The translations under genes were made by a program, and so were the position numbers. From JAOUGY01 sp963792365 (lineage in GTDB: Bacteria; Actinomycetota; Acidimicrobiia; Spongiisociales; ZC4RG35), in the NCBI GenBank assembly GCA_963792365.1, contig CAWBVW010000007.1, positions 124,001 to 188,000 on the forward strand: 64,000 bases of DNA. The letters run 5' to 3'. Below the pieces are notes generated by a model, which was not told where the DNA came from, ran no database searches, and saw only the letters and a program-made list of their open reading frames with translations. Shown piece after piece: positions 1-8,224 of the stretch (positions are counted from its first letter, which is position 1; every line of letters starts with the position of its first letter).

Positions 1-79
1 TCTTCAGCAATTCGACTTCGATGACGTCACCAGCACGAACCTTCGCCTGTTTCCCGCCGGTGCGGATGATGGCATACAT
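1..79 (-). CDS. rplU: 50S ribosomal protein L21, N-terminal part (runs off the window)
   Basis: The 26 visible codons read MYAIIRTGGKQAKVRAGDVI and onward, the conserved N-terminus of L21, a 23S rRNA-binding protein of the large ribosomal subunit. The start ATG is at 79, with an AGAGG ribosome binding site 7 nt upstream. The C-terminal three quarters lie beyond position 1. A strong promoter at 110-138 sits just upstream, so the gene probably begins its own transcript; in related genomes rplU is followed by rpmA and obg. The short visible length is the only limit on certainty. Confidence 0.93.
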   Translation of the reverse strand, partial: MYAIIRTGGKQAKVRAGDVIEVELLK

Positions 80-109
80 GGACAAACCTCTGGAAAGGGG
101 AACGTCGAG

Positions 110-138
110 ATTATACGCCCAACACCCATCATGCGAAA
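110..138 (-). promoter_or_regulatory. Promoter of rplU
   Basis: On the minus strand a perfect -10 hexamer TATAAT (110-115) is preceded, after a 17-nt spacer, by a -35-like TTTCGC (133-138). Transcription would start near 103, giving a leader of about 24 nt that contains the AGAGG ribosome binding site. The -10 and spacing are convincing; the -35 is only a partial match. Confidence 0.7.
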
Positions 139-148
139 GTCGAGAATG

Positions 149-447
149 GGTCGGCGAGCTGCGCCCTCCGCCGTACTCGGTCGGCGGCCTGAGGCCGCCT
201 CCCTGTACACGCCGGCGTCGCTTCGCTCGCCGGCTGTACACGGGCAGAGGACGCTGCCCTGTATTCGGTCGCCTTCGGCTCCCTGACCGGAACGCAGCTT
301 CGGTTCCGGTCGAGCCGAACGCAGCGAGGCGCATACAGCACGCCTCAGGCGTGCGTTTGCAGGGTCGGAGCGGAGCGAACGGCCCACACTCCAGCGAGTG
401 GGCGCCAGCACGAGCGTGTACAGGGCGACGGGCAAAGCCCGCCGCCC
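149..447 (+). repeat. Multi-hairpin intergenic repeat, copy A
   Basis: This is the first of five copies of a dispersed element. It is a chain of about ten short GC-rich inverted repeats, for example 183-199, 211-234, 242-259, 289-307, 338-354 and 423-447, separated by short words such as CTGTACACG or TGTATTCGG. The right end (423-447) runs into the stop codon of the RNase E/G gene (447-449). No conserved reading frame or transposase is present. In this orientation it matches copies B and E; C and D are inverted. Copy A differs from the others at many positions. Confidence 0.9.
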
Positions 448-2027
448 TATTCGACGTCTTCTGTGATGCCGATGGGGATCGCGTGAGTGGCGGCTTCTTC
501 GTGGAGGAGAACCCCGCGGCCGTCGCAGTGGGGGCACTGCTCGGAGAACGTCTCGAGTAGGCCCTTGGCGACGTTCTTTCTCGTCATCTCGACCAAGCCG
601 AGGTGTGACACCTCGAACACCTGAGTCCGCGTTTTGTCTCTCGCGAGGGTTTCCTTCAGACGGCGGAGAACCTGCCGCTGATGGTCCTCGATCTCCATGT
701 CTATGAAGTCGATGACGATGATCCCGCCGATGTCCCGAAGCCGGAGTTGGCGTCCGATCTCCTCGGCCGCTTCGAGGTTGTTCTGCAGCACCGTCTCCTC
801 GAGACTCGAGCTGCCGACGAACTTCCCGGTGTTCACGTCGATGACCGTCAACGCCTCGGTCCGATCGATCACGAGGTGCCCCCCAGATGGGAGATAGACC
901 CGTCGATCCAGCGCCTTTCGCAACTGGTCTTCGACGTGATAGCGCTCGAACAAGCCCATCTCGTCCTCATAGGGCGAGACCTTGGCCACCAGGTCGGGAG
1001 CGGTTGCGCGCAAGTAGTTGAGGACCTTCTCGAGTGCCGACGGATCGTCGATGAGCATCCGCCTGAAATCGGCCGTGAAGTGCTCGCGAATTACCCTGAT
1101 GAGCAGGTCGGGCTCCTCGTACACGACCCTCGGAGCGCCGCCACCGACCGCCGATTCCTGAATGCTCTCCCAAGCCTTGGTGAGCCGCTGGATGTCGGCG
1201 GCGATCTCTTCGGCGCTGGCATGCAGCGCCGCCGTGCGAACGATCACACCGAAGCCCGCCGGCTTGACCTGGGAGATGACCTGACGGAGTCGTGTGCGCT
1301 CGTCATCGGGGAGTCGCCGGGAGATGCCCTGAGCATCCGAGTCCGGGACCAGCACGAGATACCGTCCCGGGAGTGACGGCAGCCCGGTCAGGCGGGCTCC
1401 CTTGGCGCCCATCGCGTCTTTCACAACCTGCACGAGGATCTCGTCGCCCTCCTTGAGGACCTCTTCGATTCTGAGCCGTCGCTTGCCCTGGCCCGGCTCG
1501 ACCTTGACGTCCGAGGCGTAGACGACGCCGTTCTTGGCGGCCCCGAAATCGACGAACGCCGCTTCCATCCCTGGAAGCACGTTGCGAACCTTGCCGAGGT
1601 AGATGTTGCCGACGAGGGAACTCTGGTCGGCTTTGGCAACGTAGTGCTCCACGAGCACCGGGCCTTCGAGAATGACGACCTGGGTCTGATGTGGCGTGAC
1701 CCTGACGAGCATCTGCTTGCGGGCGGACTCGACCGGGATGATGATCTCATCCTCGATCGGGACATCGCGACTCCGCCCGGTCCTGGTCCCGGACCGATCC
1801 CTTTGCTTGCGCTGGTCGGGCTTCTTCTGGGACGGACGAGACTTGTTCTGCTGATGTCTCGGCTTGTCGTCCCGTTCTCTCGGCTTCTCTTCAGGCGCTT
1901 CGACCGGCTTCACGCGCCGGACTTCGACTTTTTGGCGACCGATCCGGAACGTCTTGCGCTCCTCGACCACCTGGCCCGCTTCGGCTCTGCGGACCACTTG
2001 AGGCTCCCGCCTCGAAAAGATTCCCAT
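447..2027 (-). CDS. rne: Ribonuclease E/G family endoribonuclease
   Basis: The 526-residue protein is an mRNA decay and rRNA-processing endonuclease. A basic, low-complexity N-terminus (about 1-95) precedes an S1 RNA-binding domain containing VGNIYLGKVRNVLPGMEAAF. The catalytic region carries the two metal-binding aspartates in the motifs VIDVNTGKFVG and IDFIDME, and the C-terminus has the CPHCDGRG zinc-link motif. At this length it is closer to RNase G than to the ~1000-residue actinobacterial RNase E. The ATG at 2027 is preceded by AGGAG; an upstream in-frame extension to 2288 lacks conserved sequence. The gene lies upstream of rplU, as in many Actinomycetota. Confidence 0.93.
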   Translation of the reverse strand: MGIFSRREPQVVRRAEAGQVVEERKTFRIGRQKVEVRRVKPVEAPEEKPRERDDKPRHQQNKSRPSQKKPDQRKQRDRSGTRTGRSRDVPIEDEIIIPVESARKQMLVRVTPHQTQVVILEGPVLVEHYVAKADQSSLVGNIYLGKVRNVLPGMEAAFVDFGAAKNGVVYASDVKVEPGQGKRRLRIEEVLKEGDEILVQVVKDAMGAKGARLTGLPSLPGRYLVLVPDSDAQGISRRLPDDERTRLRQVISQVKPAGFGVIVRTAALHASAEEIAADIQRLTKAWESIQESAVGGGAPRVVYEEPDLLIRVIREHFTADFRRMLIDDPSALEKVLNYLRATAPDLVAKVSPYEDEMGLFERYHVEDQLRKALDRRVYLPSGGHLVIDRTEALTVIDVNTGKFVGSSSLEETVLQNNLEAAEEIGRQLRLRDIGGIIVIDFIDMEIEDHQRQVLRRLKETLARDKTRTQVFEVSHLGLVEMTRKNVAKGLLETFSEQCPHCDGRGVLLHEEAATHAIPIGITEDVE

Positions 2028-2350
2028 CGGAACGAACTCCTGATCCTGGCGATGATTTGAATGAGCAGGCGGGATCGGATGTGACTGGAAGAGACCGAGC
2101 GAGCGCATTGATCCGACCGCCGCTGAGGTGCTTCGACGATCCGCTCGAGATGTGCATGAATCCGGTCCTTCCCGGCTGAAGCCGATCCCGTGAATCCTCG
2201 CATCGGACCAAACGTCTCGGACTCGACCAGAAGCCGCCCAAGGGGTCCCGTCGGAGGACTCGGGGATGCCGCGTGAAACGCAGCGCAATCATGGTAACAG
2301 TTCGCACCCCCTCCCCGCACCAGGTCTCACGAATCATTCCCACCGTCGGA
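2028..2350. other. Intergenic region, no gene seen
   Basis: These 323 nt lie between the RNase E/G start and repeat copy B. They would form a long 5' leader for rne. RNase E genes are often autoregulated through their leaders, but I see no specific structure here beyond a weak -10-like TACCAT near 2296-2301 on the minus strand. Confidence 0.4.
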
Positions 2351-2646
2351 GGCCGGCGGGCTGCGCCCGGCGCCGTACTCGGTCGGCGGCTTGAGGCCGC
2401 CTCCCTGTATACGCCGGCGTCGCTTTGCTCGCCGGCTGTATGCGGGCAGCTGATGCTGCCCTGTATTCGGTCGCCTTCGGCTCCCTTACCCTGAACGTAG
2501 TTTCGGTTCCGGTCGAGCCGAGCAGAGCGAGGCGCATACAGCACGCCTAGGCGTGCGTTTACAGGGCCGGAGCGAAGCGAACGGCCCGTGTACAGCGAGT
2601 GGGCGCCAGCCCACAAGCGAATACGTGAACCGGCGCAGCCGGATCA
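2351..2646 (+). repeat. Multi-hairpin intergenic repeat, copy B (left arm of the tdk pair)
   Basis: This copy has the same hairpin order and orientation as copy A. It ends directly at the thymidine kinase stop codon (2647-2649). Bases 2431-2580 are an exact reverse complement of 3326-3475 in copy C on the other side of tdk, giving a 150-bp perfect inverted repeat around the gene. Variants such as CCTTACCCTGAACGTAG are shared by B and C but not by A, D or E. Confidence 0.92.
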
Positions 2647-3231
2647 CTACTCGAGCTCGAAACTCGGTTGCTCGGGTTCGGTGGGGTCGTAGCAGTAGCG
2701 GCACCGGGATTCGTAGGCGCCTTCGGCGCCGAGCACCACGAGATCGTCGGAATGGACGATTCGCTGGGTGTACATGCCTGGCCCGCCGCATCGGTGGCAC
2801 ACGGCCAACACCTTGGTCACGTACTCTGCACGCCCGCACAGGGTGGGGATGGGTTCGAACGGTCGCCTGAGGAAATCGAGGTCCAGGCCGGCGACGATCA
2901 CCTGCTTTCCGGCGTTGGCCAGGGTCTCGCACACCTCCACAAGGCCGTCGTCGAAGAACTGGCCTTCGTCCACGCCGATCACCTGGGTCGAGTCCTCCAC
3001 CGATCGGAGCAGTGCCGCACTGTCCGCAACGGGCATCGCCTCGACCCGCAGGGCGCTGTGGGAGACGACTTGCTTCTCGGCATACCGGACGTCGACCGCC
3101 GGCTTGAACGTCTGAACCGGCACCCGCGCGATCCGTGACCTGGTCACGCGGCGTATGAGCTCCTCGCTCTTGCCCGAAAACATCGGACCACATATGACTT
3201 CGATCCAGCCAGAATCCGGACGGCGATACAT
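2647..3231 (-). CDS. tdk: Thymidine kinase (type II)
   Basis: This 194-residue enzyme phosphorylates thymidine to dTMP in the salvage pathway. It shows the P-loop GPMFSGKS (15-22), the VDEGQFF segment with the catalytic glutamate E89, and the zinc-binding lasso with C145/C148 and C177/C180. The length is typical of bacterial type II enzymes. The ATG at 3231 is chosen because homology begins there; the ribosome binding site is weak. The gene sits between rodA and rne and is flanked on both sides by inverted copies B and C of the hairpin repeat, which could allow inversion or homogenisation of the locus. Confidence 0.95.
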   Translation of the reverse strand: MYRRPDSGWIEVICGPMFSGKSEELIRRVTRSRIARVPVQTFKPAVDVRYAEKQVVSHSALRVEAMPVADSAALLRSVEDSTQVIGVDEGQFFDDGLVEVCETLANAGKQVIVAGLDLDFLRRPFEPIPTLCGRAEYVTKVLAVCHRCGGPGMYTQRIVHSDDLVVLGAEGAYESRCRYCYDPTEPEQPSFELE

Positions 3232-3279
3232 CCCCCGAGACGGTAGCGCCCGCAGAAGCGCTGGTGGGGTGGCGCGACA

Positions 3280-3525
3280 CCGTACCCGCTCGTCCGCTGG
3301 CGCCCACTCGCTGTCTGCGGTCCGATCGCTTCGCTCCGGCCCTGTAAACGCACGCCTAGGCGTGCTGTATGCGCCTCGCTCTGCTCGGCTCGACCGGAAC
3401 CGAAACTACGTTCAGGGTAAGGGAGCCGAAGGCGACCGAATACAGGGCAGCATCAGCTGCCCGCATACAGCCGGCAAGCGAAGCGACGCCGGCGTGTATG
3501 GGGAGGCGGCCTCAGGCCGCCGACC
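3280..3525 (-). repeat. Multi-hairpin intergenic repeat, copy C (right arm of the tdk pair)
   Basis: This copy is inverted relative to A and B. It ends 5 nt before the rodA stop codon (3531-3533). Bases 3326-3475 are the exact reverse complement of 2431-2580. The flanks of the 150-bp core diverge slightly from copy B, so identity is limited to the core. Confidence 0.92.
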
Positions 3526-3530
3526 TTCTC

Positions 3531-4697
3531 TCAAAGGATGTACGTCTCGCCCGGTACCGGCGAGCGGCGCAGGTGGATGGAGTTGGCGATGCCGATCGAC
3601 ATGGCCATGGCCAGGTAGAAGGAGCCCCCCTGGGAGATGAACGGCAGCGAGAGGCCGGTCACGGGCATGATCCCGATCGTCATGCCGATGTTCACGAAGA
3701 CGTGGAAGGTGATCATCGCAGCGACCCCTACGGCGACGAGCGATCCGAATCGATCTCTGGCGTTGGCAGCGATGATGAAGAGCCGCCAGACCACCACGAG
3801 GAAGACGGACAACACGAGCAGGCCCCCGATGAAGCCGAACTGCTCTCCGATCACCGAGAAGATGAAGTCGTTCTGGGAGTCGGGAACCGCCGTTTGCACC
3901 CCGTTGAGCAAGCCCTTGCCGAAGAGCTGTCCGGAGCCGATCGCGAGCTTCGACTGGTTGAGCTGAAACCCCGCTCCTTGTGGGTCGAGCTCAGGATTCA
4001 AGAACACCTGGATACGTTCGAGCTGATGCGACTGGAGCAGGTTCATCTGGAACACGGCGATCAGGGAGAGCAACGCCCCGAGTGCCATGGTCACGATCTT
4101 TCTCCATCGCAAACCGGCCGCGAACATCATCGCGAGGAGGATGAATGGCAAGGTCATGCTGGTACCGAGGTCGGGCTGGCGGAAGATGAGAACCCCCGGA
4201 ATCGCAACGATCAAAGTTGCGAGCGCTATCCGGCGCCATGTGAGGCCACCACCCTCCCGCTCTTCTGCGAGCACCGCGGCGATGCCGAGGATGATGACGA
4301 TCTTGGCAAACTCGGACGGCTGGAGTTGGAAGAACCCTCCCAACGGAATCCAGCTCTGCGCGCCGCGAATCGGTGGGAACGCAAACACGGCGGCAAGGGC
4401 GATCATCGTGAAGATCGCGATGACCGGCAGATAGTTGCGGAGCTCTCGGTAGTCGATCACCGAGAACACGAACATCAGGATGATCCCGGCGGTGGCGAAG
4501 ATCATCTGCCGCTCCATGTCGAAGGTGGCGAGCTGCTGGTTCTGCTCTCGAGCCGCCCGTGTTGCCGCGAAGATCATCAACAACCCGAACGCCGAGAGTG
4601 CGAGTACCGACCCCAGCAGCACCAGGTCCGGACGGTTCCGGCGCCGGTCGGTGACCGCCGCCGAAGCGGTCCCGGAGCGAGGAGCGATGGTCGCCAT
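3531..4697 (-). CDS. rodA: Rod shape-determining protein RodA (SEDS glycosyltransferase)
   Basis: This 388-residue polytopic membrane protein belongs to the SEDS family that polymerises lipid II into glycan strands during elongation, partnered with a class B PBP. Numerous hydrophobic segments are visible, with the family signature near the C-terminus (PVTGLSLPFISQGGS). The ATG at 4697 overlaps the PBP2 stop codon as TGATG, so the two are translationally coupled. An in-frame extension upstream of this ATG overlaps mrdA and is not conserved-looking. Confidence 0.95.
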   Translation of the reverse strand: MATIAPRSGTASAAVTDRRRNRPDLVLLGSVLALSAFGLLMIFAATRAAREQNQQLATFDMERQMIFATAGIILMFVFSVIDYRELRNYLPVIAIFTMIALAAVFAFPPIRGAQSWIPLGGFFQLQPSEFAKIVIILGIAAVLAEEREGGGLTWRRIALATLIVAIPGVLIFRQPDLGTSMTLPFILLAMMFAAGLRWRKIVTMALGALLSLIAVFQMNLLQSHQLERIQVFLNPELDPQGAGFQLNQSKLAIGSGQLFGKGLLNGVQTAVPDSQNDFIFSVIGEQFGFIGGLLVLSVFLVVVWRLFIIAANARDRFGSLVAVGVAAMITFHVFVNIGMTIGIMPVTGLSLPFISQGGSFYLAMAMSIGIANSIHLRRSPVPGETYIL

Positions 4698-6688
4698 CAG
4701 TCCTGTGCCAATCCAGGCGCGATCGGATCGAGTTCTTCGCCCATCAGGTACTGGAGGATATATCGAGCGATCGGGGCGGCCACCTGCCCGCCCGATCCGC
4801 CTTCGTCGACGAGCACTGAGATGGCCCACTGGGGATCGTCGATCGGCGCGACCCCCGCAAACCATGCATGGTTGTCCCTGCTGCTGATCGTCTGACCGGT
4901 TCCGGTCTTGCCGCCGACCCGCCACAGCGAGTCACCGAATCCCTCGAAAGCGCCCCGGGCAGTTCCGCTCGTGACTACGGCGTTGAGGTCCTGCAGCAGA
5001 GCCTGGACGTGATCGGGATCGAGTTGGGCATCGTTGATGAGCTCCGTATCTCCGCTGTGGACGATGGTCCCGTCACCGTCTCGTATGGAGCCGACGACGT
5101 AGGGCCTGTACACCTCGCCGCCGTTGGCGAGGGCGGCATACGACAGCGCCACCTGGAGGGGGGTGGCGGTGACTCCACCCTGGCCGATTGCGGTGTTCAT
5201 GAGATCTCCACCGAACCAGGGCGACGAGGCTTCGAGACGGGCCGGGTCGAGCAGCGCCGGGGCGTCCTCGTCCTCCAACATGATCTCCTTGTACTGCTCG
5301 TACAGTTCACGGTCGGGGATCAGACCTTCGGCCTCACCGGTGAGATCGATACCTGTTGCCTGGCCGTAGCCGAGCGCTCTCGCCTCATCCTGGATCACGT
5401 TCTCGCGTTCGGTACCTCGCCACTCTTGCCACGCACCGAGCGCCACGGTGTAGAAGTAGATGTTGCAGGAGTTGGACAAGGCGGAGTGCTCATCACTCCA
5501 CCCGAAGTTGAACCCTGCGTTGACGTACCAGTCCTTGAAGATCTGCTGGCTGCCGTCCTCCAGCCCGGGGAGCTCCAGCTGCCCGTCACAGTTGACGAGA
5601 CGGGCGTCGGGATCGACACCTTCGATGGGTCGGCCGTTGACCTCCCGAGGGAACGGGATGTCATGTTCGATCTCGGCCATATAGGTGATCGCCTTGAACG
5701 TGGACGCCGGTGGATACTGCCCGGAGATCGCCAGGTTGTTGAATGCCTGCTGTTCTTGGAGAGCGGCGAAAGTCTCCTCGTCGAGTCCACCCACGAACAA
5801 GGACGGATCGAAGCTCGGGACCGAGGCCATTGCCAGCACCTGACCTGTCGGAATGTGCAGCACCACCGCAGCGGCCCGTTCGACGTCGTTGAGTGCCCCT
5901 GGTCGCCCCGAGGCTCGGAGACCGGACTTCACGTCATTGGCGTTGGCAATGCCGTTCACGAGGGCGGACTCCACGATCGCCTGGAGATTCGAGTCGATCG
6001 TCAAGTACAAGGTGTCGCCCGGTGCGGCGGGGATCTCGGGGCGCTGATCCACGATCTCGGATCGGTTGACCCGAAACGCGATTTCGCCGGGAGTTCCCTG
6101 CAGGAACTCGTCGTACACTCGTTCCACGCCGAGCTTTCCGATTCGGGTGTTCGGATCGAGGTTGGGGTCTTCTTCGAGGTCCTGATCGGTGGGCAGACCG
6201 AGATGGCCGATCACGTGTGCCATGCTCTCGCCGGCGAGATAGACCCGTTCCGGAACCTTTTCGATTCGCACACCCGGAAGGTCTCGAACCTGTTCGGCGA
6301 GCCGGTAGGCGTCGGCGGCGTCGACGATCGCCACTGTGAACCGCCCGTTGATGCCAGCGGCTTCATAGAGCTGATCGAGCTCGGTCGGCGGTATCTCCAG
6401 GAGCGCCGACAGACGCTGGACGAGATCGGGACGCTGGTCCGACGTCACCAGGTGGCGGTCGACGACCACGGCAGGGACGATGCGCGAGGTGGCGAGGGGC
6501 ACGCCGTTGCGGTCTCGGATCTCGCCACGAGGTGCCGGCGTGCTCTGGAGGATCCAGGACTGCCCAGAGACGATCTCGGCGGCTTGGGCGCCTTCGGCGA
6601 CCTGTATGAACCACAGACGCACCCCGAGCATCGAGAACATGAGGAACACGATGCCGAGCAGCACGGCCAGTCTCGTGGTGGATTTCAC
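4697..6688 (-). CDS. mrdA: Penicillin-binding protein 2 (elongasome transpeptidase)
   Basis: This 663-residue class B PBP cross-links peptidoglycan in the elongasome. One N-terminal membrane anchor (about 7-27) is followed by the dimerisation domain (APRGEIRDRNG) and the transpeptidase domain. The catalytic motifs are STFK with Ser329 and Lys332, SCN at 407-409 and KTG in GGKTGTGQT. The start is a GTG at 6688 with GAGAAG 6 nt upstream. It is encoded between mreD and rodA, with a 1-nt overlap with rodA. The product acts in the periplasm-equivalent space together with RodA. Confidence 0.95.
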   Translation of the reverse strand: MKSTTRLAVLLGIVFLMFSMLGVRLWFIQVAEGAQAAEIVSGQSWILQSTPAPRGEIRDRNGVPLATSRIVPAVVVDRHLVTSDQRPDLVQRLSALLEIPPTELDQLYEAAGINGRFTVAIVDAADAYRLAEQVRDLPGVRIEKVPERVYLAGESMAHVIGHLGLPTDQDLEEDPNLDPNTRIGKLGVERVYDEFLQGTPGEIAFRVNRSEIVDQRPEIPAAPGDTLYLTIDSNLQAIVESALVNGIANANDVKSGLRASGRPGALNDVERAAAVVLHIPTGQVLAMASVPSFDPSLFVGGLDEETFAALQEQQAFNNLAISGQYPPASTFKAITYMAEIEHDIPFPREVNGRPIEGVDPDARLVNCDGQLELPGLEDGSQQIFKDWYVNAGFNFGWSDEHSALSNSCNIYFYTVALGAWQEWRGTERENVIQDEARALGYGQATGIDLTGEAEGLIPDRELYEQYKEIMLEDEDAPALLDPARLEASSPWFGGDLMNTAIGQGGVTATPLQVALSYAALANGGEVYRPYVVGSIRDGDGTIVHSGDTELINDAQLDPDHVQALLQDLNAVVTSGTARGAFEGFGDSLWRVGGKTGTGQTISSRDNHAWFAGVAPIDDPQWAISVLVDEGGSGGQVAAPIARYILQYLMGEELDPIAPGLAQD

Positions 6689-6775
6689 AGTGTTCTTCTC
6701 GTTGTGAATCTCACGGTGACCTTCTCACAGTGTCGTCTCAATGGAGCCTTCTCACAGCGATCTTCTCACCGGCTC
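6686..6775 (-). repeat. Degenerate short tandem repeat at the mreD 3' end
   Basis: On the minus strand the end of mreD and the gap to mrdA contain several copies of a word like TGTGAGAAG at about 16-nt intervals, with variants TGAGACG, TGAGATT and GAGAAG. The last copy supplies the mrdA ribosome binding site and the first encodes the last mreD codons. Confidence 0.55.
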
Positions 6776-7252
6776 GATCAGTCTTCCGAGCACCGGCCAG
6801 AGCGCCAACGCCACCACGAATGTGAACAGGGGGATCAGCAGGATGTGTCGGAGCGCCTCGCCGCCTTCGAACCGCAGCTGTGAGGTCAGCGTACCGACCA
6901 GCCAGAGCAACACGACTCCCATGAAGCTGAGCACGAGGACCCACACCGCCGCCGCAAGCGGCGAGTAGTCGGCTCGTTCGCGCGTGCGGACCGCGGCGAA
7001 AGCCACCACGGTCAGCGTGAACGCCCGCAGTCCGAGAGCCGCCGAACCCAGAGCATCGAGCGCCAGGCCCGCCGTGAACGCAAGAAGCAGTGACGTCTCG
7101 GAGCGCAGTCGGAAGGGCAGGAGGATCACGACGAGCATGACGAGGTCGGGTGCCACGCCACCGATGTTCAAACGTCCGAACACGGTCGTCTCCAGGACGA
7201 TGGCTCCGATGATCAGCGCCGCCACTCCGAGACCCGAACGCCACGGGATCAT
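6752..7252 (-). CDS. mreD: Rod shape-determining protein MreD
   Basis: This is a 166-residue integral membrane protein with about five hydrophobic helices and little else, as usual for MreD. It bridges the elongasome in the membrane with MreC. Identification rests on size, hydrophobicity and position between mreC and mrdA. Its ATG at 7252 overlaps the mreC stop as ATGA. The 3' end is built of a short degenerate tandem repeat that continues into the gap before mrdA. Confidence 0.9.
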   Translation of the reverse strand: MIPWRSGLGVAALIIGAIVLETTVFGRLNIGGVAPDLVMLVVILLPFRLRSETSLLLAFTAGLALDALGSAALGLRAFTLTVVAFAAVRTRERADYSPLAAAVWVLVLSFMGVVLLWLVGTLTSQLRFEGGEALRHILLIPLFTFVVALALWPVLGRLIEPVRRSL

Positions 7253-8184
7253 CCCTCCTCCGTATCGACCGACTCGGTGGAGCCGGTTGTCTCAGGGACC
7301 GACGTGGTCGGCGTCGCTGCCTCGTCGTCGGCGATGGGGGCGGACGGATCGGGTGGCCACACGACGACCACCACGGCGCGAAGACTCTGCAGGTCCATGA
7401 ATGGCTGAACGACTGCGGTCAGATTCTGACCGTCTGGCGTTGCGTCCTCTGCGATCGTCCCCACCGGGAGGCCGGGTGGAAACGCCTGGGAGAAGCGGGA
7501 GGTGACGACACGATCCCCGGCCGAGACCCCGGTGGCACCGACGAACACGTCCAGCGTCATGTCTCTCGTGAGCTCCATCTCGGACGCCCCAGGAACGGGA
7601 CGGAGGATTCCATCCTGTCCCCCCACCGTCACCGTCACCGCCTCGATGTCACCGGTGATGGGAACAACCGTGGCTCCACCGACCCACGACTCGAGAACAC
7701 GGCCCACGACGTACCCGTTGTCGTCCAATACCGGTTGTCCCGGCAGGACCCCGGCTTCCTCCCCTTTGTCGATCCGAAATGAGAGATCGAAGCTCCCGGC
7801 CCGGCCTGTGACGTTCGCCAATGTCTGACTGAACGCCTGGACGTCGAGCGGCAGATCGAGCAGGTTCTCCAATACCTGGAGGCGTTCGAGCTGATCGCCC
7901 ACTGCGGCGATCTCACCTTCGGCTTCGGCCAGCTTGGCGCGCAGCGCCTCGTTCTCCGCCCGGAGGCCGGCGACGTTCGACATCCCGTCGATGAAGTCGG
8001 CAACAGGATCGACGACCGCCTGCGCCACGCTCTCGACCGGTTGCACCAGGTTGTTCGCGCCAGCTCGCAGAGAACCGGTGAGCCCGGAGCCACCGGTCCG
8101 GATGTCGAACGTCATGAGGAGGAACGCCACGACGATCAACGTCACGAACAGTGGCAACGAATGATCTCGACGAAACTCGTGCAT
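7249..8184 (-). CDS. mreC: Rod shape-determining protein MreC
   Basis: This 311-residue elongasome scaffold has a short cytoplasmic N-terminus, one membrane helix (about 10-27), a coiled coil (about 70-105) and the beta-rich MreC domain. The C-terminal tail is rich in Thr, Ser and acidic residues, which is common in actinobacterial MreC. It follows mreB with 40 nt between them and overlaps mreD by 4 nt (ATGA). It binds PBP2 and the MreB filament through MreD. Confidence 0.94.
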   Translation of the reverse strand: MHEFRRDHSLPLFVTLIVVAFLLMTFDIRTGGSGLTGSLRAGANNLVQPVESVAQAVVDPVADFIDGMSNVAGLRAENEALRAKLAEAEGEIAAVGDQLERLQVLENLLDLPLDVQAFSQTLANVTGRAGSFDLSFRIDKGEEAGVLPGQPVLDDNGYVVGRVLESWVGGATVVPITGDIEAVTVTVGGQDGILRPVPGASEMELTRDMTLDVFVGATGVSAGDRVVTSRFSQAFPPGLPVGTIAEDATPDGQNLTAVVQPFMDLQSLRAVVVVVWPPDPSAPIADDEAATPTTSVPETTGSTESVDTEEG

Positions 8185-8224
8185 GGGGATGGCTCAGCGG
8201 GGGTGTGGGCGACCCGTTCGAGGC

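Noticed and set aside
129..341. Short frames inside repeat copies A-E that give similar proteins (e.g. REPKATEYRAAS)
   Set aside because: They appear on both strands because the repeats are near-palindromic; no start signals, and they change frame between copies.
3369..6883. Long plus-strand frames opposite rodA and mrdA (3369-4895 and 4868-6883)
   Set aside because: They are antisense shadows of well-supported genes in high-GC sequence, with biased composition and no recognisable domains.
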